From Rhodobacter sp. (GTDB taxonomy: Bacteria > Pseudomonadota > Alphaproteobacteria > Rhodobacterales > Rhodobacteraceae): a stretch of DNA of 56,414 bases. The stretch is from assembly GCA_027487575.1 (NCBI GenBank), contig JAIYDJ010000110.1:1-56414 (forward strand). Direction: 5' to 3'. The translations under genes and the position numbers were made by a program. The notes under the pieces were generated by a model, which had not been told where the DNA came from, made no database searches, and saw nothing but the letters and a program-made list of their open reading frames with translations. How positions within the stretch are numbered: position 1 is the first letter of the stretch; each line of letters opens with the position of its first letter. Positions 44,465-52,747 of the stretch are shown here, piece by piece.

Positions 44465-47400
44465 CTAGCGCAGCACCTCGCGGATCTTCTGGGCCAGTTG
44501 CTGATGCCGATAGGGTTTCGTCAGAAGGCTGATCCCCTCATCCAGACGCCCGTTTCGGGAAATCGCCGCGTCGGAATAGCCCGAGGTGAACAGAATCTTC
44601 AAACCCGGCCTGATCCTGGTTGCCGCAGCGGCCAGATCGCGGCCGTTGTATTTGCCGGGCATCATGACATCGGTGAACAGCAGGTCGATGTCGCCTTCGG
44701 CCTTCAGCACGTCCAGCGCGGCCACGCCGTTGGCTGCGGCGCTGATCCGGTAGCCAAGGCGCGACAACTGGTCGACCACGCTTTCACGGACCAGCTCGTC
44801 ATCTTCGACCACCAGGATATGCTCGGGGCCGCCCGAGATTGCGCCTTCGACCTCGGGGCGCGGTGCGGGGGCAAGGGGGCTTGTCGCCCGGGGGAAGAAC
44901 AGGCTGACCCGCGTGCCTTGCCCCGGAAGGGACTCGATGCGCGCGAACCCGGACGACTGCCGGACAAATCCGTAGACCATGCTCAGGCCCAGTCCGCTGC
45001 CGCGACCGGTTTCCTTGGTGGTGAAGAACGGCTCGAAGGCACGCGACAGGATGTCCGGCGCCATGCCCGTTCCGTTGTCGCCGACCGACACGACGACATA
45101 GGCTCCGGGGGGCGCGTCAGGCAGATGATCGATGTCCTCCGATGCGACAATGCGTTCGGCGGCCGAGATCGTCAGTGTCCCGCCATCGGGCATTGCGTCG
45201 CGCGCGTTCAGCACAAGGTTCAGGATCGCGGTTTCAAGTTGGGTCGCATCGACCTCGATCTCCAGGGCGCTGCCGCCCGTTGTGATGTCGAGCCCGGTGT
45301 TCTCGGGCAGGGTCCGCTGCAACAGCGCCTCCATGTCCCGGATCAGTCCGGCCGCGTCGATCACCTTGGGGTTCAGCGGCTGACGCCGGGCGAAGGCCAG
45401 AAGATGCCCGGTCAAGGATGCTCCGCGCGCGGCCGCGTTGGCCGTCATGTCGGCCATCCGTTTCAGCGCGGGCTGGTCTTGAAGCCGTTCCCCGAGAAGT
45501 TCGGCATTGCCCAGGATGATCGTCAGCAGATTGTTGAAATCATGCGCGATTCCCCCGGTCAGCTTGCCGACCGCCTCCAGCCGCTGCGACTGTTCCAGCC
45601 GCTTGTCCATCAGCAGCCGTTCGGTGACATCCACCATGGTCCCGACCGTCCGGATCGCCTTGCCGTCATCGCTGCGAATGATGCGGTACAGTTCGACGAT
45701 GTCGGCGTGATGGCCATCGGCTTTGCAGAACCGGTATTCCAGTCGGCCGAACATCGACCCGCTGGACAGGGTCGCCAGCATCTTTTTCTTGACCTCCGAC
45801 TGGTCGTCGGGGTGGATCTGGGCCAGCCAGTCCGCTTGTGTCGGACCTTTTTCGGCGAAGTAGTGACCGAACAGCGACCGCATCCGGTCGTTGTACCACA
45901 CCTCTCCGGTCTGCAGATCGCAGTCCCAGATCACGTCGTTGGAGGCGTCCACCACCAGACGGAACCGCTCCTCACTCAGACGCAGCGCCGCCTCGGTCGC
46001 CTTGCGGTGGGTGATGTCCCGTTCAACCGCCACGTAGTGCGTCAGTTTTCCGGCGGCATCGGGCAGCGGGACCACATCTATCTCGATCCAGTATTCCCGG
46101 CCATCCTTGGCATAGTTCAAAAGCTCGCCCCGGACGGGTTTGCCTTCGGTGATCGCGGCGGTGATGCGCTGCAGTTCGGCGGCGTCGGTCTTGGGTCCGC
46201 GCAGCAGGCGCGGCGTCTTGCCGATCACCTCGTCGCGGGGATAGCCGGTGATGCGCTCGAACGCCTCGTTGACATAGACGATGGGGGTGAAGTGCCCCTT
46301 CTCGGTGGCGTTCGGACGGACCTCTGCGATGATCAGCCCGTCATTCTGCCGCGAGATCGCAAATTCCAGCAGGCGTACCAGGTCGGCGCGGGATCGGGCT
46401 TCGGACACATCCCGGAAAAAGGCCGACACACCTTCCGGCGTCGGATGCGCGGTCAGCAAAAGCCAGCGTCCCGACTGCTCGTGCAGAAACTCCAGCGTCG
46501 CGGCCCCGGTCCCCGCCATGACCTGATCCAGCGCGCGCCCCTGTTCGCTTTCGGCTGTTATCCCGAACACCGCATGAAACGGCCGACCCAGCACCGTCAT
46601 CCGCGCACAGCCCAGCGTTTCGGCGGTCAGACGGTTGGTCTGCACGATGGTCCAGGTGTGGTCGACCATCGCATAGGCATCGGTGATGCGATCCAGCGTT
46701 TCCGCCAGCCGCCCGGACAGGGTTTCGGCCTGCGACCGGATGCGCCCGACGTTGCGGCTTTGCGAAAAGCTGATGCAGATCAGGCCCAGGATGATCAGGC
46801 CGAAGGCCAGGGTCTGCTCGGGAAGTCCTGAACGCCATGTCGCCAGATAGGAGTCCGTCGGCCAGACTTCGACCGTCCATGCCTTGCCCAAGAGGGTGAC
46901 GGTACCGCCCTTCACGATGTTGGCCCCAAGGCCCGACGGCGCTGCGGCCGACCCCACGACGTTGCCGTCGCTGTCGGTGATCCGGATGCCAAAGCCCGCG
47001 ACGGATGGTCCCGTGACAAGGTTGGCCATGTTGTTGGCGCGGATGCTTGCAACCAGATAACCCAGCCGCTCGGCGTTCACGATGATCGGCGTGATGTAAA
47101 GATGCCCTCTGGCACCCGACACATGGATGGCCGACGAGGTCATCTGCACTGTGCCCGTCGCATCCGCCGCATCGAACGCGGCCTTGCGCACCGGGTCCCC
47201 GTCCAGCGCCACGCCCAGATAGCCTTCGTTCTTTCCGTCCACCGACACCCGCCACCGCGATATCCGGTCGGGCGTGGCGTAGGCCACCGCGAACATGCCC
47301 GGCAGGTCGTTCAGGACAGCCTTGGCATCCTTGATCCACTGGTCTTGCGTTGGGGGGCCGTAGATGTTCCACCGGCTTGCCAGACGCTGCTGGAACTGTC

Positions 47401-48196
47401 CGCGTTGCAGAAGCTGGACGGACAGGTTGTTTACCACGCTTTCCCGGGCCAGGTAGGTCTCGTAGGACCAGCGTTGCCAGTCGGTCCGCTCCAGATGTGC
47501 CCAGCCGATGATGATTCCCGTCGCGGCGACCATGACGCACCAGGCCTGCAGGTGATCCACCCGGTCGACGCGCACCCCCGTCCAGCGCGCCAGCACGCGG
47601 CAGACGGTTACCACGGTCAGCAGGTACACCAGCCCGGCCGACAGCGGCGAGATGTCGGCAAGCGGGCTGTAGAACAGCAGGCCGTTGCCGATGTCCTGCC
47701 GCAACAGACCTTCGGTTGTCAGGGCGCTGGCCAGAATCGCGGCGGCAAGCGCGCTGGCCAGTCCCATCGGGCGGAGTCTGTCGGCAGACAGAAAGAAGGT
47801 TGCGGTCGATATCATCACCAGCGCCCCGGCCGTTGCGAAGGCCATCCGCCCCGGAACCCCGGGGGTGTCAAGCACTCCTCCGGTCAGGAAAAGATGGTCA
47901 ATGCCCAGATCGATCCGAAACGCGTATTGCAGCAGCGTCAGCACGGCCGGAAGTCCGGACGCTACCGCCAGAACCCGTGCGACAAGGATCCGGTTGCGCA
48001 TCAGGTTTGCCGCGCAGACCAGGACCGTGCAGATGGCAAGGCAGGTCGGCGCAGGATACGCACCGCCGAACGGATTTGCCGCCCCGCGACCTTGCAAAAG
48101 CCAGCCCGCAATCAGGGCCAGGCTCACGGCGACGCCAAGCCCGGCAAAAAGCCGCACCGCTGCCTCGTACCTCGCTGTGGGTAGAGTCGACCGCAT
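44465..48196 (-). CDS. Large hybrid sensor histidine kinase (MASE/CHASE-like, multi-PAS, REC)
   Basis: This 1243-residue protein has several N-terminal membrane spans (residues 10-230), a CHASE-like extracytoplasmic region (~230-450), another span near 460-480, three PAS regions, HisKA (phospho-His near residue 884, AVGKLTGGIAHDFNNLL), an ATPase domain (GRGSGLGLSMVYGF) and a C-terminal receiver with acceptor Asp near residue 1175 (LLFTDVMMPG). The second PAS has a LOV-like NDGLI...GKTPRLLRGPKTD but lacks the flavin Cys, so it is not a blue-light LOV. No cognate HPt or regulator is adjacent. Confidence 0.88.
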   Translation of the reverse strand: MRSTLPTARYEAAVRLFAGLGVAVSLALIAGWLLQGRGAANPFGGAYPAPTCLAICTVLVCAANLMRNRILVARVLAVASGLPAVLTLLQYAFRIDLGIDHLFLTGGVLDTPGVPGRMAFATAGALVMISTATFFLSADRLRPMGLASALAAAILASALTTEGLLRQDIGNGLLFYSPLADISPLSAGLVYLLTVVTVCRVLARWTGVRVDRVDHLQAWCVMVAATGIIIGWAHLERTDWQRWSYETYLARESVVNNLSVQLLQRGQFQQRLASRWNIYGPPTQDQWIKDAKAVLNDLPGMFAVAYATPDRISRWRVSVDGKNEGYLGVALDGDPVRKAAFDAADATGTVQMTSSAIHVSGARGHLYITPIIVNAERLGYLVASIRANNMANLVTGPSVAGFGIRITDSDGNVVGSAAAPSGLGANIVKGGTVTLLGKAWTVEVWPTDSYLATWRSGLPEQTLAFGLIILGLICISFSQSRNVGRIRSQAETLSGRLAETLDRITDAYAMVDHTWTIVQTNRLTAETLGCARMTVLGRPFHAVFGITAESEQGRALDQVMAGTGAATLEFLHEQSGRWLLLTAHPTPEGVSAFFRDVSEARSRADLVRLLEFAISRQNDGLIIAEVRPNATEKGHFTPIVYVNEAFERITGYPRDEVIGKTPRLLRGPKTDAAELQRITAAITEGKPVRGELLNYAKDGREYWIEIDVVPLPDAAGKLTHYVAVERDITHRKATEAALRLSEERFRLVVDASNDVIWDCDLQTGEVWYNDRMRSLFGHYFAEKGPTQADWLAQIHPDDQSEVKKKMLATLSSGSMFGRLEYRFCKADGHHADIVELYRIIRSDDGKAIRTVGTMVDVTERLLMDKRLEQSQRLEAVGKLTGGIAHDFNNLLTIILGNAELLGERLQDQPALKRMADMTANAAARGASLTGHLLAFARRQPLNPKVIDAAGLIRDMEALLQRTLPENTGLDITTGGSALEIEVDATQLETAILNLVLNARDAMPDGGTLTISAAERIVASEDIDHLPDAPPGAYVVVSVGDNGTGMAPDILSRAFEPFFTTKETGRGSGLGLSMVYGFVRQSSGFARIESLPGQGTRVSLFFPRATSPLAPAPRPEVEGAISGGPEHILVVEDDELVRESVVDQLSRLGYRISAAANGVAALDVLKAEGDIDLLFTDVMMPGKYNGRDLAAAATRIRPGLKILFTSGYSDAAISRNGRLDEGISLLTKPYRHQQLAQKIREVLR

Positions 48197-48400
48197 GAAC
48201 CCCTCAAGACGCTGAAACCTGCGACGCGGCCCGGCATTTCACCGGACCGTCGCCGTGTGCCGCGATCCTATCAGGTTTCGCCAGGCCATTGGGGTTGCGC
48301 ACAAATTTTCAAGATCACGACAAAAGTGCACAATTTGCAGCTATAAGTTGCAAGGTGCGAACGCTGGCATGCCAAGGTTGAAGGTTTGCCGCGACCGGTC

Positions 48401-49246
48401 TCAGGGCAGGGCAGCGTCCAGCGCCGATGCAAGCCGTGTCGTCGGACGGCCCAGCAGACGGCGCAAGGTGCCGCTGTCCTCGGCAAGCCAGCCTTCTGCC
48501 GCCTTCACATCGGCGTCGACCAGCATGCGCGCGAATCCAGTCGGCAATCCCACACTTTCCAGAATGCTCTGGTACACCCCGCCCGGCAGATCATCATAGG
48601 GCAGCGCCTTGCCCGTCCGGCGCGATACTTCGGCGGCGAGTTCCGCCAGGGTAAAGCCTTCATCCCCCGCCAGTTCAAGGGTCTGGTGCGCAAAAGCCGG
48701 GTCTGCCGTCACGATGGCCAGAGCCTGCGCAAAGTCCGCGCGGGTTGCGGGGGTAAACCGTGCCTGTCCCGCCGACCCGATCAAAGCCCCGGCAGCCAGC
48801 GCCCCGCCAAGGTTTTCGGTCCAGTTTTCGGTGTACCATCCGTTGCGCAGGATCGTGGGCGCAAGGCCGGAACCGGCAAGGATCTGCTCTGTCGCCGCGT
48901 GATCGGCGGCGATCAGCAAAGGCGAACGGTCAGCCTTCAGGATGGACGAATAGACAAGACGCGCCACGCCCGCGGCCTGTGCCGCCGCGATCACCGCACG
49001 GTGCTGCCCCACACGGTCGTTGAAATCGTTGGAGGATATCAAGGCCAGCGTCGTGACGCCCTGCAGCGCTTCGGCCATGGTTTCGGGCCTTGTATAGTCG
49101 AAGGCGCGGGTCGCGACACCCAGACCTGCCACGGCGGACGGGGTGCGCGCCAAGGCCACAATGCCCGCGGGGTCGGTCAGGGTCTTGAGATGTTCGATGG
49201 CGAGACGGCCAAGTTTGCCACTGGCTCCCGTGATGGCGATGGTCAT
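48401..49246 (-). CDS. NAD(P)H-binding quinone oxidoreductase-like protein (QorB/NmrA family)
   Basis: This 281-residue atypical short-chain dehydrogenase has the Rossmann motif ITGASGKLGRLAIEHLK at the N-terminus and the QorB-like LVYSSILKADRSPLLIAADH and ILRNGWYTEN. Such proteins reduce quinones using NADPH. The start at 49246 follows AAGGAG. It is divergent from an HxlR-type regulator, the typical redox-responsive arrangement (like qorB-qorR/ytfH). Confidence 0.9.
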   Translation of the reverse strand: MTIAITGASGKLGRLAIEHLKTLTDPAGIVALARTPSAVAGLGVATRAFDYTRPETMAEALQGVTTLALISSNDFNDRVGQHRAVIAAAQAAGVARLVYSSILKADRSPLLIAADHAATEQILAGSGLAPTILRNGWYTENWTENLGGALAAGALIGSAGQARFTPATRADFAQALAIVTADPAFAHQTLELAGDEGFTLAELAAEVSRRTGKALPYDDLPGGVYQSILESVGLPTGFARMLVDADVKAAEGWLAEDSGTLRRLLGRPTTRLASALDAALP

Positions 49247-49289
49247 GCGATGCTCCTTGTCTGCGTTGACAGATTGCAGATACCCCAAT

Positions 49290-49324
49290 ACTTACGAAAC
49301 GGAAGTACGCACAAAAATGTAAGT
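49290..49324. promoter_or_regulatory. Candidate HxlR operator between qorB-like and hxlR-like genes
   Basis: An ACTTAC at 49290-49295 is mirrored by GTAAGT at 49319-49324, and an imperfect dyad (ACTTACG AAA CGGAAGT) occupies 49290-49306. The position between the divergent genes suits an HxlR-family operator that controls both. Confidence 0.5.
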
Positions 49325-49333
49325 GCCCTGAAA

Positions 49334-49699
49334 ATGTCCCAAGCCCTTTCGACCGACCGGGTTCCCGACGTTCTGAACGAGAAATGCCCCTCGCGGCAGG
49401 CCCTGAACCATGTGACAAGCCGGTGGGGCGTTCTGGTTCTGATCGTCCTGCAAAGCGGCACCCACCGGTTCAGCAGCCTGCGCCGCCGGATCGGCGGGGT
49501 GTCCGAACGGATGCTGGCTCAGACCCTTCGCGTTCTGGAAGAAGACGGGTTCGTGCAGCGCACCGCGCTGCCGGTCGTCCCCCCGCATGTCGAATACGAC
49601 CTGACACCTCTGGGGCAGGTGGTGGCGGAAAAGGTCCATGCCCTTGCGTCGTGCATCGAGCGCAACCTGGACCGTATCGGTCCTGTGCAGGATGGCTGA
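49334..49699 (+). CDS. HxlR-family transcriptional regulator
   Basis: This 121-residue winged-helix protein has the HxlR core: CPSRQALNHVTSRWGVLVLI, RFSSLRRRIGGVSERMLAQT, and a wing with EVEYDLTPLG-like HVEYDLTPLGQVV. The single Cys (CPSR) at the expected site could sense quinones or electrophiles, as in YodB/QorR regulators. The ribosome site is weak. It is divergent from the QorB-like gene, which is the probable target. Confidence 0.9.
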   Translation: MSQALSTDRVPDVLNEKCPSRQALNHVTSRWGVLVLIVLQSGTHRFSSLRRRIGGVSERMLAQTLRVLEEDGFVQRTALPVVPPHVEYDLTPLGQVVAEKVHALASCIERNLDRIGPVQDG

Positions 49700-50052
49700 C
49701 CCGGCGCGGTGGTCGGCGCGCGCTGTCCCGTAGAAAGTCCTGCGGCTGGCCTTTGCAAAACCAGACCCGTCGCACCCCGAACCGTGCAGACATAGGAGCG
49801 ATGGGGGTAAAATGGAGGCGAGTATCGCTACCAATACCATTGGAATCGCTAAACTTTTCTAAGTGATCCGTAGCTTTGCCCGTCGTTCCCTAAACCGACG
49901 ATTCAGGACTCGAACCGGCGAATCAGGAACACGAAACGGACTCCTGCATACAGGGGCATCTCTTGCAGCAACGTTTTAGGCATTGACTCGGGCACTTCTT
50001 CCGGTATATATTCGGGCACGTTCTGCAGCATCATTACAGAAAGGAAGACACA
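49700..50052. other. Host/prophage boundary region with imperfect repeats
   Basis: These 353 bases hold no gene. Imperfect tandem 20-base units (49895-49914 and 49915-49935) and a further 8-base direct repeat TCGGGCAC (49988-49995 and 50012-50019) lie in front of the first phage-side gene. An attachment site may lie here, but no matching second copy is available in the window. Confidence 0.4.
49983..50012 (+). promoter_or_regulatory. Sigma-70-like promoter for the small plus-strand gene
   Basis: TTGACT (49983-49988) with TATATA (50005-50010, 16-base spacer) or TATATT (50007-50012, 18-base spacer) lies about 40 bases before the GTG start. TCGGGCAC direct repeats flank the -10 and could be an operator. 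Confidence 0.6.
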
Positions 50053-50280
50053 GTGAACAGCGAAGTGAAGGTTTCTGAGAACAGGTTACGTCGCAAAGCG
50101 GACCGGTGCGGCTTTCGACTGGCCAAGAGCCCGCGACGGGACAGGGACGCACTAGACTACGGTTTATATGCTTTGATCGACCATGAAAGCGGCGGGTCGG
50201 CTCATGGGCACAATCCGGCGACATCGTCCCCGTTCACTCTGACGTTGCCGGAAGTTGAAGCCTTCCTTGCCCGAAACTAA
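50053..50280 (+). CDS. Small hypothetical protein at the prophage edge
   Basis: This 75-residue protein has a basic first half (RLRRKADRCGFRLAKSPRRD) and an ending typical of a small alphaproteobacterial family (DYGLYALIDHESGG, FTLTLPEVEAFL). It may be a DNA-binding or regulatory protein, but function is unknown. A GTG start follows AAAGGAAG. It converges with the capsid decoration gene and has its own sigma-70-like promoter. Confidence 0.75.
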   Translation: MNSEVKVSENRLRRKADRCGFRLAKSPRRDRDALDYGLYALIDHESGGSAHGHNPATSSPFTLTLPEVEAFLARN

Positions 50281-50285
50281 GCAAA

Positions 50286-50316
50286 CGGCCGCAGGGAATC
50301 TTTCCACCTGCGGCCG
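50286..50316. terminator. Terminator at the end of the phage head operon
   Basis: A perfect 10-bp stem (50286-50295 with 50307-50316) with an 11-base loop lies between convergent genes; on the minus strand it is followed by TTTGCTT. Confidence 0.7.
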
Positions 50317-50337
50317 CTGCGCTGTTGATGGTCGAAA

Positions 50338-50658
50338 CTAGCCCAGCTTCACGTTTACCGATGCGGACGGGTTGGCAGCCGCGGTCACTGCCTTGCCGAT
50401 GTAGGTGTTGCCGCTGGCGGTCTTGTTCACCAGATCGGTCGCGCCGTCGAAGTAGATCAGATCGCCGATCGCGATTGCCAGGGCCGATACCTTGGGGAGC
50501 GTGAAAACGCCTTCGGTCACAAGGTCCAGATCGGCCCCGGAAGCTGCATCGCCTGCAGCAATCCCGACAAGCCCGCCGATCACCACCACATCGCCCGATG
50601 CCACAGCGGCGGGGCTGGGTACGGTCAGGTTGTTCCCCGGTTGCACATAGTTCTTCAT
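50338..50658 (-). CDS. DUF2190-family capsid decoration protein
   Basis: This 106-residue protein matches the DUF2190 family, which supplies capsid cement or decoration proteins in many prophages. The N-terminus (MKNYVQPGNNLTVPSPAAVASGD, in part) and VVVIGGLVGIAAGDA are typical. It ends the head operon, two bases after the gpW-like gene, before a terminator. Confidence 0.87.
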   Translation of the reverse strand: MKNYVQPGNNLTVPSPAAVASGDVVVIGGLVGIAAGDAASGADLDLVTEGVFTLPKVSALAIAIGDLIYFDGATDLVNKTASGNTYIGKAVTAAANPSASVNVKLG

Positions 50659-50660
50659 GG

Positions 50661-50876
50661 TCAGATTCCTTTCGAGGTTTGGAAGCGGACCTGTTGTGGC
50701 CGCCGCTGTTGCAGGGTGGCAATCTCGGCATCAAGCGCCGCAACTGCCCGTTCCATCTCGCCTTGGCTGCGATAGGTGACTTCTTCGCCGCTGGCATCGC
50801 GTACCGTGCGGACGCCAGAGAACCGGGCACCCTGCAGCTTGTCACGGTACTCTTGGAGCTTGGACAGGTCAGCCAT
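50661..50876 (-). CDS. gpW-like head-tail joining protein
   Basis: This 71-residue protein resembles lambda gpW-type head-tail joining proteins: a helical LSKLQEYRDKLQG start, then GEEVTYRSQGEMERAVAALD. The start at 50876 overlaps the capsid stop (ATGA); a longer upstream frame would lie inside the capsid gene. In lambda gpW lies between terminase and portal, so its place after the capsid is unusual. Confidence 0.8.
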   Translation of the reverse strand: MADLSKLQEYRDKLQGARFSGVRTVRDASGEEVTYRSQGEMERAVAALDAEIATLQQRRPQQVRFQTSKGI

Positions 50877-52747
50877 CAGGCACCCGCGTTCCGGAATGCG
50901 CCGCGATGGTCGGTCGCGCCGCAACCGAAATCGAGAACAACTCGGAATTCGCGGCCCAAGATTTCCCAACCGTCACGGCTGGACAACTGCGGCCCCGGCG
51001 CGCTGGACAGGTAGGCGTATTCCAGGACCGGCGCTGTCGCGGGGTCCGCGAAAAGAAACCACTGATCGCCGGTCAGCCGCGGTTCCACCAGAAGCGACAG
51101 GCGACCGGCAAACGGGTTAACATCGTCAACCGTGGTGGCGTTGATCGTGGAAAGGAGCTGTTCCGCAATCGTTTCCTGTTCCGGCCCGACCAGCAGATGC
51201 TTCGGTACGACATTGATAGGCGTCTTTCCATCGAGTCCCTTCTGGGTCCGCATTGCTTTCCGGGCTTCCGAAATGGCACCGATGCCGCCCCCAACGTCAC
51301 CCAGCCCGATACCGGCAAGCGCCAAGTTGCCGTGCGAAGCATGGAACAGGCGAATCCCATCGCCCATGATCGGCCCCGCGCCGCTGGCCTGTGTCAGCAG
51401 TGCCAGAAGTTGGGTGGCTTCGGTCTCGGCTGCAGCCCGGCCCATCATTTCCGACCATCTCGCGAAGGCGTTGAGATCATCGTTGATCAGGGCTTTCCGG
51501 GTCAGGTTGAAAATTCCGCCGAAGGTTTCCAACGCATAGCTTTCCCTCGCCTCGCCAGCGGTCAGGGCTTTGATCTCGCCTTGTTCGGTCACCTTCTGAA
51601 GCCCGGAAAATTCGCCCAGTTTCAGGACAGTCATCGCGCGGAAGTCGGATGCCGTCCGCATCCGCGCAACCTGCTTCAAAACCGACTGCGCCGCTTGATA
51701 TGCGGGTGCCATCACCCGGTTGCCCGTCTCGGTCAACAGCCCCGGAAAGTCGCTGAGTCCGTGCATCGAGCGTGTTAGAAGTTCCTCGGTGCCCAGCCCG
51801 CGCGTCGACACGCCGGCCGCTGCCAGGCGTTCGCGGGCATGATCGGCAAGCCCATAGCCCATGAACGGCCGCGCCCCTTCGCTGGGTGCGGTGCCCATCA
51901 TTCGGCAGGCCAGAGCTTCCGACTGCCGCGACAGGATCACGGCGGGGTCATCGTTGGCCGGTGCGGCGGTGCGGATGACAGGCGCGGTGCGCTTCTGCCG
52001 CGCGATCAGGGCGGTTTCGCGCGCATCGTCGACCACTTCGGAATCGGTCAGCACGTCGCCTGCATCGGTCATCCGCGTTACCCATTCGTCGGTCAGGGCG
52101 GGGTGCGCCGTGCGGCAACGCTGGATCAGCGCGGCGCGGTCTTCGGTATCGTCAAGTTGATCTTTGGGCATGGGTTCACTCCTGAATCGGGATTGTGGAT
52201 CTGCGGGCACGGCAACCGCGCTTGCTTCGTGGATCGACCAGCGGGCGGCGGTGCGGATGCGGGTCTTCGTTTCCGGGTCGGTGGACTCGGCCCAGCGGGT
52301 GACGCGATAGCCGATCGACAGGCCCCGCAAGACGCCTTCCCGGATGCGCTGAATCGCGGGTCGGGCGTCATCGGCCTGAGACAGCCGGATACTGACGATC
52401 AGCCGCCCAGCTTCCAGGCGGTGCCCCGTGATGATGCCCAGCACGTCGCGGGCGGTGCCTTGGCGATGTGAGTCCAGCACCGGCGCGCCGTCCAGGTCGG
52501 TCAGGTCGAGGCCCGCAGGGTCGAGGCGTTCCACGAAGGGACCGCGCTTGTCGGCGCGCATCACGTCCGCAAAGGTGCTGGCAACGGCTTCGATGGTCTG
52601 TGCATTTTCGTCAAAGGTTGTGGGCTGGAATGCAGCTGCGCGGGTGATGGTTTCTGCCAATGGCGCGCGGGCGATTTCCGCCCTTGGGCGCGCTTCGGGC
52701 GTGGTGTGGGTCGCCTTGCGAGGATCGGCGGTGAAACGTTTGTTCAC
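50876..52747 (-). CDS. Prohead protease / major capsid protein fusion
   Basis: This 623-residue protein joins an N-terminal prohead protease (residues ~60-190; DSH in PVLDSHRQG and the Ser in LRGLSIGYRV) to a C-terminal major capsid protein. It would cut itself during capsid maturation. The GTG at 52747 is chosen because it overlaps the portal stop (GTGA) with AGGGA upstream; earlier residues look non-coding. Intact length suggests it has not decayed much. Confidence 0.87.
   Translation of the reverse strand: MNKRFTADPRKATHTTPEARPRAEIARAPLAETITRAAAFQPTTFDENAQTIEAVASTFADVMRADKRGPFVERLDPAGLDLTDLDGAPVLDSHRQGTARDVLGIITGHRLEAGRLIVSIRLSQADDARPAIQRIREGVLRGLSIGYRVTRWAESTDPETKTRIRTAARWSIHEASAVAVPADPQSRFRSEPMPKDQLDDTEDRAALIQRCRTAHPALTDEWVTRMTDAGDVLTDSEVVDDARETALIARQKRTAPVIRTAAPANDDPAVILSRQSEALACRMMGTAPSEGARPFMGYGLADHARERLAAAGVSTRGLGTEELLTRSMHGLSDFPGLLTETGNRVMAPAYQAAQSVLKQVARMRTASDFRAMTVLKLGEFSGLQKVTEQGEIKALTAGEARESYALETFGGIFNLTRKALINDDLNAFARWSEMMGRAAAETEATQLLALLTQASGAGPIMGDGIRLFHASHGNLALAGIGLGDVGGGIGAISEARKAMRTQKGLDGKTPINVVPKHLLVGPEQETIAEQLLSTINATTVDDVNPFAGRLSLLVEPRLTGDQWFLFADPATAPVLEYAYLSSAPGPQLSSRDGWEILGREFRVVLDFGCGATDHRGAFRNAGA

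Noticed and set aside
46195..46250. A LOV blue-light domain in the hybrid kinase
   Set aside because: The stretch looks LOV-like but the flavin-binding Cys motif is replaced (TPRLLRG), so a light-sensing role is not supported.
49899..49916. A tRNA T-loop-like GGTTCGAGTCC on the minus strand
   Set aside because: The flanking bases do not pair as a T-stem and no acceptor, D- or anticodon arm could be found, so it is not a tRNA gene; a tRNA-derived attachment remnant cannot be excluded.
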